Below are positions 53,676-62,763 of a stretch of DNA of 64,000 nt, piece after piece. Every line of letters begins with the position of its first letter. Position 1 is the first letter of the stretch. A program made the translations under genes and the position numbers. The notes under the pieces are model-generated. The model saw nothing but the letters and a program-made list of their open reading frames with translations, was not told the origin of the DNA and made no database searches. Source of the stretch: Thermomicrobiales bacterium (GTDB lineage Bacteria > Chloroflexota > Chloroflexia > Thermomicrobiales > UBA6265). The stretch is from assembly GCA_020432165.1 (NCBI GenBank), contig JAGQGU010000006.1:1-64000 (forward strand), in the 5' to 3' direction.

Positions 53676-54722
53676 ATGATCTCCTCTCGACTTCGCCTGA
53701 TAATGCCATTGGCTCTTACCGATCGTGATCGTCTCGCCCAGGTTGTCGCATCTCAGGCGACACCAAATTCAGACGTTGCGGATCTTCCGATTGAACTCGT
53801 CGCGCAGATCACTGGTCCGGAGCCTGGCATCAATGACACGTTAGCCCAGTGGGGTGTGCAGGGAACCGATCTTGGTAGCTCGTTCATGGTCGGCGACGAG
53901 ATGGCGATCGTTTTCGGCGATACCTTTGCCGAGAACAACTCGAACTGGCGCTCGAATGTGCTTGCCTTCACCACCGATGATGACCCAACCGATGGCATCA
54001 CCATCGACCGCATGATCACCGATGCCTCCGGTCAGGCGAAAGAGATTCTGCCTTCACGGAAGGTGGACTACATCGAGATGACGGTGATCCCCACCTATGG
54101 CATCGCCATCGGTGATCGGATGATATTGCACTACATGTCAGTGGAGCACTGGGGCGATCCAGGCAAGTGGGATCTGGGTCACAGTGGATTCGCCTGGTCG
54201 GACGATCGTGGCCAGAACTGGATTTATGATGATGCCGCCAAATGGCCGGGGGATAGCAACTTCGGCCAGGTAGCAATGGAGCAACACGAAGAGCACATTT
54301 ACATCTGGGGTATTCCCGGCGGTCGGTACGGTGGGGTGCGTTTGGCACGTGTACTGGCAGCGGATTTGTTGACCTTATCCGCCTGGGAATACTGGACATC
54401 GGCGGGTTGGGTTAACGAGATCGATGCGGCCGAGGAAGTGATTCCACCCAATGTCGGTGAGCTGAGTGTGCGCTGGAACAGCCATTATCAGCAGTGGATC
54501 ATGATGTATCTCAACGATCCCATGGGACTCATTGAACTGCGGACCGCGGACGATATCACTGGTCCCTGGAGTTCGCCGCGAATCGCCGCCCGGGCGCTGG
54601 ACTTTCCGGCGCTGTATGCGCCGTTCATGTTCCCCAAATGGAATGACGGCCCGGATATCTACTTTCATATGAGCATGTTTGGCCCATATCAGGTCTTCCT
54701 GTTGAAGACACGATTGGTATAG
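53676..54722 (+). CDS. DUF4185-domain protein, possible glycosidase
   Basis: A 348-residue protein with the beta-propeller/DUF4185 pattern: TDLGSSFMVGDEMAIVFGDTFAENN, GHSGFAWSDDRGQNWIYDD, then GGRYGGVRLARV and NSHYQQWIMMYLND. Some DUF4185 proteins are endo-D-arabinanases (GH183). The assignment of catalysis here is uncertain. AGGAGG precedes ATG 53676. The N-terminus has no clean signal peptide. Its promoter carries a LacI-like palindrome, which ties it to the neighbouring sugar operon. Confidence 0.7.
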   Translation: MISSRLRLIMPLALTDRDRLAQVVASQATPNSDVADLPIELVAQITGPEPGINDTLAQWGVQGTDLGSSFMVGDEMAIVFGDTFAENNSNWRSNVLAFTTDDDPTDGITIDRMITDASGQAKEILPSRKVDYIEMTVIPTYGIAIGDRMILHYMSVEHWGDPGKWDLGHSGFAWSDDRGQNWIYDDAAKWPGDSNFGQVAMEQHEEHIYIWGIPGGRYGGVRLARVLAADLLTLSAWEYWTSAGWVNEIDAAEEVIPPNVGELSVRWNSHYQQWIMMYLNDPMGLIELRTADDITGPWSSPRIAARALDFPALYAPFMFPKWNDGPDIYFHMSMFGPYQVFLLKTRLV

Positions 54723-54729
54723 CGCGTTC

Positions 54730-55347
54730 CTATGGTGTTGCCGCGGGGGTGCTTTCCAGCCGTGGTCCGATGATGGTCTCCGGTGTCGAAGGCACTTCTG
54801 GTGTCGTCCGCTCCTCAGGAGTGGGCGAGGGCACCGGTGTATTGGTCGGCACAGGAGTCGGTGTTTCGAAGAGCGATGCGTCCAGCTCCGTGCTGCGATC
54901 GTACTTGATCTCCACAGCCTGATTTTCGGTAATGTCGTTGTAGATCGTGATCGTCCCGATGAACTGGTAGAGGCCATTCTGCTGGGTAATACCTTGCGGC
55001 AGAATCGCGCACTGACCATCGGTATAGCTCACGCGCACCAGCACCGGTCCCCAATTCTCGGCTGACGGTGGTTCGACGGTATCGTCGTAGGCAACCGTGA
55101 TACCTCGTACGCGGCCTTCCAGCACGGCTGTTTGCGCCTGATTCACCGAGACCGTGGAGCAGATCGGCTGATCGGGGATACTGCGATCGGAGGAGAAGTA
55201 GATGACGAAGAGCAGCACCACCAACGCGGCCACGCCGCCGAAGAGGATGATGTAGACCGATTTGGGTCGGCCATCGCCACCGGAGGTCGTCTCCCGACGG
55301 TCGTCTGCGGCGTCATGCTCTTGCTGTTGCAGTTCGTCTTCGGCCAC
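54730..55347 (-). CDS. Membrane protein with Thr/Pro-rich tail, unknown function
   Basis: A 205-residue protein. A charged N-terminus leads to one span (about 31-51). The extracytoplasmic part of about 100 residues has two Cys in strands, and the tail is a Thr-Pro repeat. The function is not recognised. It is the last gene of a three-gene set (56549 to 54730) of single- or double-span proteins, which may form one envelope module. Confidence 0.55.
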   Translation of the reverse strand: MAEDELQQQEHDAADDRRETTSGGDGRPKSVYIILFGGVAALVVLLFVIYFSSDRSIPDQPICSTVSVNQAQTAVLEGRVRGITVAYDDTVEPPSAENWGPVLVRVSYTDGQCAILPQGITQQNGLYQFIGTITIYNDITENQAVEIKYDRSTELDASLFETPTPVPTNTPVPSPTPEERTTPEVPSTPETIIGPRLESTPAATP

Positions 55348-55367
55348 AAGTACTCCCCAATACGTCT

Positions 55368-55568
55368 CTAGCGATTCCGAAACCAGCGTGATACCTGTTG
55401 CCAGAGTAACGCACCCATCCCAACGACACCGATGATGGTAATGGGAATTCGGGCAGCGGCCGGCACAGTTGGGCGTTCACCAGTAATGATGGCGCTGATC
55501 ATGATGGCTGCTGCGACAGCGCAGAAGATCAGAAGCAGGATGCCGATGATGTTCTCGCGCCACCACAT
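55368..55568 (-). CDS. Small two-span membrane protein
   Basis: A 66-residue protein with two hydrophobic segments (about 6-30 and 38-58) and a basic C-terminus. ATG 55568 lies 3 bp after the stop of the preceding gene. The function is unknown. Confidence 0.6.
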   Translation of the reverse strand: MWWRENIIGILLLIFCAVAAAIMISAIITGERPTVPAAARIPITIIGVVGMGALLWQQVSRWFRNR

Positions 55569-55571
55569 ACG

Positions 55572-56549
55572 CTAATTCGCCAGAATTTGTTCGACCACGT
55601 AGATAGCGTTATCGGTCGAATCGAATCCGGTAGGTCCCGTTGCGAAGACACGGTAAAGCAGATTGTCTTTGACTACATAGATGGAAACGGAATCAGATTC
55701 GGTGTCAGAGAATGTGAATGTCTGACTTCCATCACCGTAGGTTTCGCCTTCCGTTGCTGTCCAGCCAAAGCTCTGCAGAATGGTGGCGAACTCATTGAGC
55801 GCACCCTGAGCGGATTCGGTGTCTTTGAAGGCGTGAACGCTAACGGTAATGCTGGTGCTTCCTGTAGTCGCGGGGTCACTGGAGTCATACTTCCGGCCTC
55901 TGGACCCTTGCCAGCCATAGCCGGTTAGCATGCTTTCCACTTCATCCCCACCGCCAAGATTGCTGACAACTTCGTCAAGATCTTGAGGGGTGTCGCCAGC
56001 TTCTACGAAATCACCCGGCATGCTTTCCACCACCGGTAGCACGGTCCGTAGAGTGTCGGAGGTGTAAGTGCCGGAAGTGGTTGTCGGTACAGCAGTTGGT
56101 TCGCTCGGCTTTTCGGTAGCCTTGGGTTCATCGGTACCGGTAGTCGTCTCGTTGCCCGAGCTACTGTCGTCGGTTTCTGTCGCGGTTGCAGTTGCATTCA
56201 GTTCGGCAACGCGATCATTCGTCGGCGGAATATCATCGCTCTTGTCGTCATCACGCAAGGCCATCCAACCCGCGACGATAAGTGCGCCAATAGCAACCAC
56301 TACCAGCGCGCCGATGATACCGGCGATGATCTGGCGTTTACGACGTTGTCCGGGAGGTTGCAGATCAAGCGGACTATAGTCGTACTCCATCCGTGCTGGC
56401 GCGACAAATGCTGAGGGATCGTAACCAGCCTGCGGTTGGAATTGCTGCGTATGTTGCGTGTGCAGCGTTGGATCGGGTGCAGTCGGCTGCGTTCCCTGCG
56501 GCGCGGCAGGTGGAGTCTGCGGTCGTGGTTTTTGCGGTCGTGGCTCCAT
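55572..56549 (-). CDS. Membrane protein with Pro/Gln-rich cytoplasmic N-terminus, unknown function
   Basis: A 325-residue protein. Residues 1-72 are Pro/Gln/Thr-rich and basic at the end (QRRKRQ). One span follows at about 73-96, then a Thr/Glu-rich linker, and a 170-residue outer domain with alternating strands (STSITVSVHAFKDTESAQGALNEF; TFTFSDTESDSVSIYVVKDNLLYRVFA). The function is not recognised. It is the first gene of a three-gene set and is divergent from the CopD gene. Confidence 0.55.
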   Translation of the reverse strand: MEPRPQKPRPQTPPAAPQGTQPTAPDPTLHTQHTQQFQPQAGYDPSAFVAPARMEYDYSPLDLQPPGQRRKRQIIAGIIGALVVVAIGALIVAGWMALRDDDKSDDIPPTNDRVAELNATATATETDDSSSGNETTTGTDEPKATEKPSEPTAVPTTTSGTYTSDTLRTVLPVVESMPGDFVEAGDTPQDLDEVVSNLGGGDEVESMLTGYGWQGSRGRKYDSSDPATTGSTSITVSVHAFKDTESAQGALNEFATILQSFGWTATEGETYGDGSQTFTFSDTESDSVSIYVVKDNLLYRVFATGPTGFDSTDNAIYVVEQILAN

Positions 56550-56798
56550 CGGGAGCGGATCCTTTCAATATCGTGAGTGTGCAGGCATATTGTAATGCCC
56601 GTCCGTTCATTATCGCACGGGCATAGGCCGATGGTCACCTTGAGGGTCTGGTACCGTCCTGGAAAAGGCACCAGGTACACGATTCGAGGGAGAAACTCGC
56701 GAAAATCTGGTACGCTGCCCTGTGGCAGCGCCTCTAGGTATCGTGTTGTGATCGCCGCGCTGTTCTGTTTCAGTCGATTTCCCGAAGTGAGTCTGTAA

Positions 56799-57878
56799 AT
56801 GACATTCTCGGTTTGGCTCTTTCTCGCCATCGTCGCGGTGTTGTTGGGTGTGCTCTCGGTAGCACTCAAGTATTCGGTCAAATGGTTTTGGGCCGCGATT
56901 ATTCTCGTTTTCGCGGTGCTCTCCATCGCTTCCGTCTCGCGCGATAACCATCTTCTTTGGGGTCTCAATTCATTCCCGAAGAATGTTCCTCCCCCGGCGG
57001 GTATGCATTGGGTGGAGACCATTTCCCTTATCGCGATGCTTGGTTCGGTGGGGTTGATGTGGTTTCGGGCATTCCTCGTGCGCGATATCGATGCCCGATC
57101 GCATCGCATCGCGCTGGTGTTCTCCTTGATCGCCATCGCCGCGCAGACACTTCTGATGGGATACATCCATCTCTGGGAGTTGCGCGATGCCGGTGATGCT
57201 GCAGCGTCGCTCTTCAGCGCACGCACCTGGGAGATCGATTCGCAATCTCCGTCTATGCGGGCGGTGATCTGTTTACTCATTGGTTTTCCGTTGCAGCACT
57301 GGTACGCGCGCAAGGATCCAAATGTGGAGCGGAACCGCTGGTTTGTTGTGACCGGTGGTCTCATCGCCCTTGGATCGCTGACCGTTGTCGGCCACACCGC
57401 CTACCAGGATCCGACCTGGCTCTCTCATGGTATGGATTTCGTCCATGGTGTCGGGGCTTCGCTCTGGTTTGGCGGTCTGATTGGTCTGGTGCTTTATCTG
57501 CGTGCGGCGTTCAGATCTCGTGAGGATGCCCTGAAGGCGGGCCAAGTGCTTTCTGATTTCAGTACCTGGGCGCTTTACAGCGTGATGATGCTGGCGTTCT
57601 CCGGCACAGTCATCGCGGTGATGGTGAAGGATGATGTGCTGAATCCCACCGAATCAGCATTCGCAAAGGCCCTCTCGATCAAGCTGCTGATTGTGGTTGT
57701 GCCAATCGCTATCGCCGCATTCAATCGTTTCAAACTGTTGCCGATGTTGAAGCAGGATCCTGAGTCAGGGGAAGCCTGGAGCGCGCTCCGGAAGACGACA
57801 TTGGCTGAAGTCGCAGTGATCGTGGCGATCCTGATCGTGACCGGAATTCTCGTTCTCGCCAGTCCGGCGGTGCTCTAG
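56799..57878 (+). CDS. CopD-type copper-resistance-domain membrane protein
   Basis: A 359-residue protein with about eight spans. The C-terminal half has the CopD pattern: VVGHTAYQDPTWLSHGMDFVHGVGASLWFGGLIGLVLYL, then SIKLLIVVVPIAIAAFNRF. CopD domains are linked to copper import or handling, but many members have no tested function. Its stop (57878) touches the ATG of the VanZ-type gene, so the two are cotranscribed. Confidence 0.75.
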   Translation: MTFSVWLFLAIVAVLLGVLSVALKYSVKWFWAAIILVFAVLSIASVSRDNHLLWGLNSFPKNVPPPAGMHWVETISLIAMLGSVGLMWFRAFLVRDIDARSHRIALVFSLIAIAAQTLLMGYIHLWELRDAGDAAASLFSARTWEIDSQSPSMRAVICLLIGFPLQHWYARKDPNVERNRWFVVTGGLIALGSLTVVGHTAYQDPTWLSHGMDFVHGVGASLWFGGLIGLVLYLRAAFRSREDALKAGQVLSDFSTWALYSVMMLAFSGTVIAVMVKDDVLNPTESAFAKALSIKLLIVVVPIAIAAFNRFKLLPMLKQDPESGEAWSALRKTTLAEVAVIVAILIVTGILVLASPAVL

Positions 57879-58271
57879 ATGGATGGCAAGCGCACCTGGC
57901 TCGATTGGCCACTGACACGCATTCTGCCGGCGGCATGGTGCATGGCCACAATCTGGTGGCTGAGTGATCGTTCCACGTTTCCACGACCGCCGGGTGACTG
58001 GCTGGACTGGAATATCCTCGCCCACTTCGGGATCTTCGGCACGTTGGGAATCACGCTCTGGTTTGGCCTGGGCATGAACAGTCGGTTATCGGAGCGCGAA
58101 CGGAGCATTTATGCGATCGCGCTGGCTGTGGCCTACGGTATGCTCGACGAATTTCATCAGCGTTATACACCCGGGCGTTCCAGCGATCCCTTCGATGTCC
58201 TCGTTGATTTCCTGGGCGCAACCACGTTCGTGTTGGTCATCCCACGGCTTTATGATCGGTTTGCGCGGTGA
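57879..58271 (+). CDS. VanZ-family membrane protein
   Basis: A 130-residue protein with about four spans and the VanZ signature YGMLDEFHQRYTPGRSSDPFDVLVDFLGA. VanZ-like proteins give low-level teicoplanin or lipoglycopeptide resistance in some hosts, and occur in many others without known role. It follows the CopD gene without gap. Confidence 0.85.
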   Translation: MDGKRTWLDWPLTRILPAAWCMATIWWLSDRSTFPRPPGDWLDWNILAHFGIFGTLGITLWFGLGMNSRLSERERSIYAIALAVAYGMLDEFHQRYTPGRSSDPFDVLVDFLGATTFVLVIPRLYDRFAR

Positions 58272-58354
58272 TCTTGCCTGTGTTCGGTCGATTCCATCGG
58301 TAGTGGTGACACTGATTCCTGTAGAGCGACAATCAACCTCTTCGGTGTTCCACT

Positions 58355-59707
58355 CTAGGAAACCGGAGGGTCGACTATTGTGGCTAATCCGAGAACAATT
58401 CGAGCTTCAGCAGCTGTGGTAAACGAGCCGGTAACGACGATGAGTTCTCCGTCAGCGGCGGCGAGGCCGTCTTCAACTCGTGCGCAGATTTCGACTTCTC
58501 TACCCATCGCTTCCACCGCCGCTGCCAATTCCGTCACAGGCATCGCCCGCGGACTCGGTGGCTGGACCACAATCACACGCTCCGAGATCTCCAGTAACGG
58601 TGCCAGCACGGCCTGGGGGTTCTTGTCCGCCAGCATACCAATCACCAGAGTTGGTTGTTTACCAGGGTAACGAGATGCGATTGCCTGGGCGAGTGCCGCC
58701 GCTGATTTCGGCGTATGCGCTCCGTCAATGATGATGTGTCGCCCCTGGGTATCCGCTGTCTCTTCGAAGCGTGCTGGCAGGCTCGCGACAGCGAGGCCAG
58801 CACGGATGGCAGACTCGGTGATCTCCAGCCCCGGGAGTTGCTGGACGGCGGCTATAGCCAGCCCGGCGTTATCGATCTGATGATTCCCGACCATTGCCAG
58901 CGAGAGGTCGTGCAGTTCATCGGAATCGTCACGAAAGCAGAAGCAGCGATCATCGCCTGTGACCTGCCAGCTTACTCCCGCGATCTGCAGGGAAGCATTC
59001 ATCTCATCCGCACGAGCGCGAATAACCGTCATGGCTTCGCTCGGCTGGGACGCTGTTACTACCGGGCGATCCTGCTTGATGATGCCGGCCTTGTTGCTGG
59101 CGATCTCGGCAAGAGTCTCCCCCAGAATCGCGGTGTGCTCGTAATCGAGCGTGGTGATAACGCTAATCGCGGGATCGACGATATTGGTGGCATCAAGCGT
59201 GCCCCCCAGTCCGACTTCGATCACCGCCACATCCACTCGCTGCTGCGCAAACCAGCCCAGAGCCATGGCTGTGGAGATCTCGAACGCGGTGATCTCTCCG
59301 AGAGATGGATTCTCCGCTTCAATCTCCTCTGCTGCACCGATAAACAACTTCGTGAGAGCGACAAAATCTCCTTCAGAGATGAGTTCACCATTGATATCGA
59401 ATCGCTCCCGAAACGAATGGAGCTGTGGCGACATATAGATACCGGTGCGAACTTCGGCGGCACGGAGTATGGCCGCGATCATCGTGCAGGTGCTGCCCTT
59501 GCCCTTACTGCCAGCCACATGCACGATGGCGTAGGGCAGGGGATGATGCCCAAGATGCGTGAGTAGTGTCTGCGTGCGCACCAGCCCCAGGCGAGCGGCA
59601 TCGTCCCCGGCGAAGGGGTTGCTAATAAATCCCTTGTCGTACCCGCTGCGATCCCAAATCGCGCGCAAAGCCTCGGTATAGGTCGTGATCTCAGGCACTG
59701 GTTGCAT
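58355..59707 (-). CDS. folC: Bifunctional folylpolyglutamate/dihydrofolate synthase
   Basis: A 450-residue Mur-ligase-type enzyme. AGSKGKGSTCTMIAAIL is the P-loop. TAFEISTAMALGWFAQQRVDVAVIEVGLGGTLDATN, TTLDYEHTAILGETLAEIASNKAGIIK and HIIIDGAHTPKSAAALAQAI are family marks. It adds glutamate to dihydropteroate or folate to make polyglutamyl folates. It appears monocistronic. Confidence 0.9.
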   Translation of the reverse strand: MQPVPEITTYTEALRAIWDRSGYDKGFISNPFAGDDAARLGLVRTQTLLTHLGHHPLPYAIVHVAGSKGKGSTCTMIAAILRAAEVRTGIYMSPQLHSFRERFDINGELISEGDFVALTKLFIGAAEEIEAENPSLGEITAFEISTAMALGWFAQQRVDVAVIEVGLGGTLDATNIVDPAISVITTLDYEHTAILGETLAEIASNKAGIIKQDRPVVTASQPSEAMTVIRARADEMNASLQIAGVSWQVTGDDRCFCFRDDSDELHDLSLAMVGNHQIDNAGLAIAAVQQLPGLEITESAIRAGLAVASLPARFEETADTQGRHIIIDGAHTPKSAAALAQAIASRYPGKQPTLVIGMLADKNPQAVLAPLLEISERVIVVQPPSPRAMPVTELAAAVEAMGREVEICARVEDGLAAADGELIVVTGSFTTAAEARIVLGLATIVDPPVS

Positions 59708-59833
59708 ATCCCGGGAATGATGGCACCAGTTCCGGCACCCGTGCAGGCATGATAGCGCGAAAACACCACCCTTCCCCGCAATATGCGAGAGAAGGGTGGT
59801 GTTTGTTACCGGTTTACGAGAACGGGATGAGGC

Positions 59834-61729
59834 CTACTCGGCTCGTCGATTCCAATTCGCGATATTCCAGTAGTTGTATTCCAGGCCCGCACCGAGAGCG
59901 ACGTTCTCTTCGTGCAGGGTCTTGGAGATAGCGTAGGCGTCCGCAGCGCGGTTGACCAACGGCACGACGGCGCGATCTTCAATGATCAGATCGTTCATGG
60001 TGATCAGCAATTCGCTGGCTTCATCCATGGTCGTGGCCGCCTGGAGAGCCTCAAATGCGGCATCGTAGTCGGCATTGACCCAGCGCTGGCGATTGCCACC
60101 GGTCCAGGAGTTGCTCTTCTGGGCAATGTTCTCGCCATCTGGTCCCGCATACCAGTCATGCATGTACGCGATCGGAATCGCGCTGGTGCTGTTGTTGGTG
60201 TACATGTTTGTATCCACGTACATATGGTTGATGTTCTGGTCGTTACCGGCAGCACTATCGAAGAAGATACCGGCATCGATTTGCTCAAGCTGCACATCAA
60301 TACCGATCTGCGCGAGATCCTGCTTGATGATCGCCTGCACCTTCTGGCGAACCGCATTCACGGTTGTTGCCAGCACCATCTCCAGCTTCACGCCATCCTT
60401 GGCGCGGACATTGCCATCCATCACCCAGCCGGCATCTTCCAGAATCTGGTTTGCCAGGGCGCTGTCATAGACGAATGAGGTGTTCGGGCTGGCGAATGCT
60501 TCCAGACCGTTCAGCACATTGGACGTGGCTGGCTGACCTTCGCCGTAGAGCTCGGCGGAGATTTGCTCGCGGTTGATGGCGCTGCTGATCGCATCGCGCA
60601 CCGCGTAATCCGAAAGGAACGGGTGTGGTGTGTTCTTCTCAGAACGTTGTCCATCCACCTCGGTGTTCGGATCGCTGAAGTTGAAGTGCACGCGCTCCAG
60701 GCTGGTGCCCTTCTTCACGATGTACTGACCCGGGCTGTCGTCACCGATCATGCCCTGAATCACACTCGGTTCAACCTGCAGGTTCCAGGCGTAGTCGTAG
60801 TCGCCGGTCTGCAACACACTGGTAGCTGCGGCCGGAGCATCGCCACCGCCCTTGAGTTCCACCTGGGCAAAGGCTGGCTTGTTGGCGAAGCGGTAGTTCT
60901 CATTCACCACGTACTGAACGCTGTCGTTGGCGGAGAACTTATCCAGCTTGAAGGGGCCGGTACCAATGGGTGCAAGCTGGAAAGCATCCGACTTGGCGCT
61001 ATCCGTGTGATCGCCACCCCAGAAGTGGGCGGGATAGATGTGGCCGTTATTGCCCCCGGTGAATGGATCGAACCAGGCAGCGGATGGCTGGTTGAAGGTG
61101 ACAACAGCGGTGAGGTCGTCAGTCGCCTCGATGTTGGCAATTGGTGCCCAAACATCAGCGGTGATCGTAGCGCTGTTGGGATCGACGACGAACTGCCACG
61201 TGAAGACAATATCGTTGGCGGTGAGAGGCTCACCATCGCTCCAGAGCACACCCTCCAGCAGCTTGAATGTGGCGGAGGTGAGATCCTCTGCAAGCAGGCC
61301 ATTCTCCACCGACGGAACTTCGGTGATGAGATTCGGAATCAGTGAACCATCTTCGGCGTAGCGGATAAGTGGTTCATTGATGATATCGGCAGCCAGGAAA
61401 TCCTTGGTACCAGTCGAGCGGTGGCTCATCAGGTGGGTTGGCGCCTGCCACTGGAGCAGCTTCAGTACGCCATCCTGACCACGGGTTTTGCCATCCATAC
61501 CTACGGACGGCGGAACGGGGCCACTACCAACCGGTGTTGCTTCCGGTGTGGCCTGGGCATAGAACGCGAAACCATTGCGCGATGAACCGGCGGCGGCCGC
61601 ATTGGCGAGGAACATCGATACCCCGGTGGCTACACCCAGAGCCGAAGCTCCCTGGAGGAAGGACCGGCGATCGATATTGCCTTCCTTCAACTGGTCCACC
61701 AGGGTGCGCAACTGACCTTTCTCGGACAT
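59834..61729 (-). CDS. Tat-exported peptide-type ABC solute-binding protein (SBP_bac_5), copy 2
   Basis: A 631-residue paralogue of the protein at 40820-42655. DRRSFLQ (residues 20-26) is the Tat motif. The mature part has ATFKLLEGVLWSDGEPLTANDIVFTWQF, IYPAHFWGG, IGTGPFKLDKF and FLSDYAVRDAISSAINREQI. No ABC permease genes accompany it, so its importer is encoded elsewhere. The upstream region carries a 16-bp perfect palindrome at 61861-61876. Confidence 0.88.
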   Translation of the reverse strand: MSEKGQLRTLVDQLKEGNIDRRSFLQGASALGVATGVSMFLANAAAAGSSRNGFAFYAQATPEATPVGSGPVPPSVGMDGKTRGQDGVLKLLQWQAPTHLMSHRSTGTKDFLAADIINEPLIRYAEDGSLIPNLITEVPSVENGLLAEDLTSATFKLLEGVLWSDGEPLTANDIVFTWQFVVDPNSATITADVWAPIANIEATDDLTAVVTFNQPSAAWFDPFTGGNNGHIYPAHFWGGDHTDSAKSDAFQLAPIGTGPFKLDKFSANDSVQYVVNENYRFANKPAFAQVELKGGGDAPAAATSVLQTGDYDYAWNLQVEPSVIQGMIGDDSPGQYIVKKGTSLERVHFNFSDPNTEVDGQRSEKNTPHPFLSDYAVRDAISSAINREQISAELYGEGQPATSNVLNGLEAFASPNTSFVYDSALANQILEDAGWVMDGNVRAKDGVKLEMVLATTVNAVRQKVQAIIKQDLAQIGIDVQLEQIDAGIFFDSAAGNDQNINHMYVDTNMYTNNSTSAIPIAYMHDWYAGPDGENIAQKSNSWTGGNRQRWVNADYDAAFEALQAATTMDEASELLITMNDLIIEDRAVVPLVNRAADAYAISKTLHEENVALGAGLEYNYWNIANWNRRAE

Positions 61730-62296
61730 TGTGATACCTCCAAATCACTACCCGCCCTGGGCAGTGATAGTTGAGTGATGCCATAAAGCTATGGCGCAAA
61801 AGATGGTAGCCCGGTACTGATGCGTCTACGTCTGCACACCACACATTTCGTGCGGAAAAACCATCCGTACGGATGGACACAGAACCGAAGCATCATTGAC
61901 TCGGCTGGCGGCTATCGCCCCTTCGTTTGTGGCTACTGCGCGCATTGTGATTGCTTTGGTCACGATTTTCAAGTTTGGCTATTGACGGTGGTCAGGATAT
62001 CGTGCAGGTTGCACAGCCTCTCCCGGATGGATGTGGACGCAGAATCTGAAGGGTCGACACTCGGGTTAGGTCAGCAACCATAGTCCACCACTATAGAGAG
62101 CTAGCGGGCTCGAGGGCTGATGTCAGGGAATTCCGAGTTGCCAGCATAAGATTGTCGGGATGGTTCTGCGACTTTTTCGGCGGGGCCAAACTTGCTTGAA
62201 ATAGCCAGTTTTCAGGCGTACTGTGGCGGTAACAATCCGATAGGCCGGGTCGGTTTTGTACACAAGCCGGTCGAGATAACGCGCGAGGGAACGACG
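61730..62296. other. Gene-free stretch between binding-protein gene and feo operon
   Basis: A 567-bp stretch with no convincing CDS on either strand. It contains the palindrome at 61861-61876 and short hairpins, including GCCATA-AAGC-TATGGC just upstream of the binding-protein gene. The feo promoter probably lies at about 62170-62250. A TTAGGTCAGCAACC sequence near 62065 is only a weak IdeR-like match. Confidence 0.4.
61861..61876. promoter_or_regulatory. Perfect 16-bp palindrome upstream of binding protein copy 2
   Basis: CCATCCGTACGGATGG is its own complement. It is 131 bp upstream of the binding-protein start, and may be an operator. No second copy was noticed. Confidence 0.4.
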
Positions 62297-62542
62297 ATGA
62301 TCCCTATGACAGCCATTACGGTTGGAGAGTGTTTTCAGATAACGAGGATTGGCGGTAGCGCCGATTTTAGACGACATCTGGAGTCTCTCGGCTTTGTAGT
62401 AGGTTGTGTTGTCACGGTTATCGCCCATACCGCCTGCGATCTCATTGTCAATATTCGAGGTTCACGTATAGCGCTGGGACGCGGCATCGCCTGCAAGGTC
62501 TTCGGTTGCCCCTGCGCATTGCAGGAGGTATGTCAGCTATGA
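62297..62542 (+). CDS. feoA: FeoA-like SH3-domain protein, first copy
   Basis: An 81-residue protein with a FeoA-type SH3-like fold: MIPMTAITVGECFQITRIGGSADFRRHLESLGFVVGCVVTVI, then LIVNIRGSRIALGRGIACKVF. FeoA helps the FeoB GTPase transport Fe2+. It has several Cys in its C-terminal third. ATG 62297 follows GAGGGAA, and its stop overlaps the second feoA start. Confidence 0.8.
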   Translation: MIPMTAITVGECFQITRIGGSADFRRHLESLGFVVGCVVTVIAHTACDLIVNIRGSRIALGRGIACKVFGCPCALQEVCQL

Positions 62543-62763
62543 CAACGCTGAGAGATGTAGCGATCGGTGAAGCATGCCAGATCCACCGTGTGATTGGAGA
62601 TGGTGAGCTCAAGCGCCGCATTGTTGCCATGGGCCTGACGCGCGGGACAACCGTGCGTGTGACCAATTTGGCTCCGCTCGGCGATCCCCTCGAGCTTCAG
62701 GTTCGGGGCTATCAGCTCAGCGTTCGTAAAGATGATGCCGCCAGAATCGAGGTCACGCTATGA
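62539..62763 (+). CDS. feoA: FeoA-like SH3-domain protein, second copy
   Basis: A 74-residue FeoA-type protein: [73 protein letters not shown] 62539, with GGAGG 10 nt upstream, overlaps the first copy's stop; ATG 62530 is possible. Its stop overlaps the feoB start, so the three genes are coupled. Confidence 0.85.
   Translation: MTTLRDVAIGEACQIHRVIGDGELKRRIVAMGLTRGTTVRVTNLAPLGDPLELQVRGYQLSVRKDDAARIEVTL

Noticed and set aside
62060-62080. IdeR/DtxR-like sequence before the feo operon
   Set aside because: TTAGGTCAGCAACC keeps only part of the known palindrome and sits more than 200 bp upstream.
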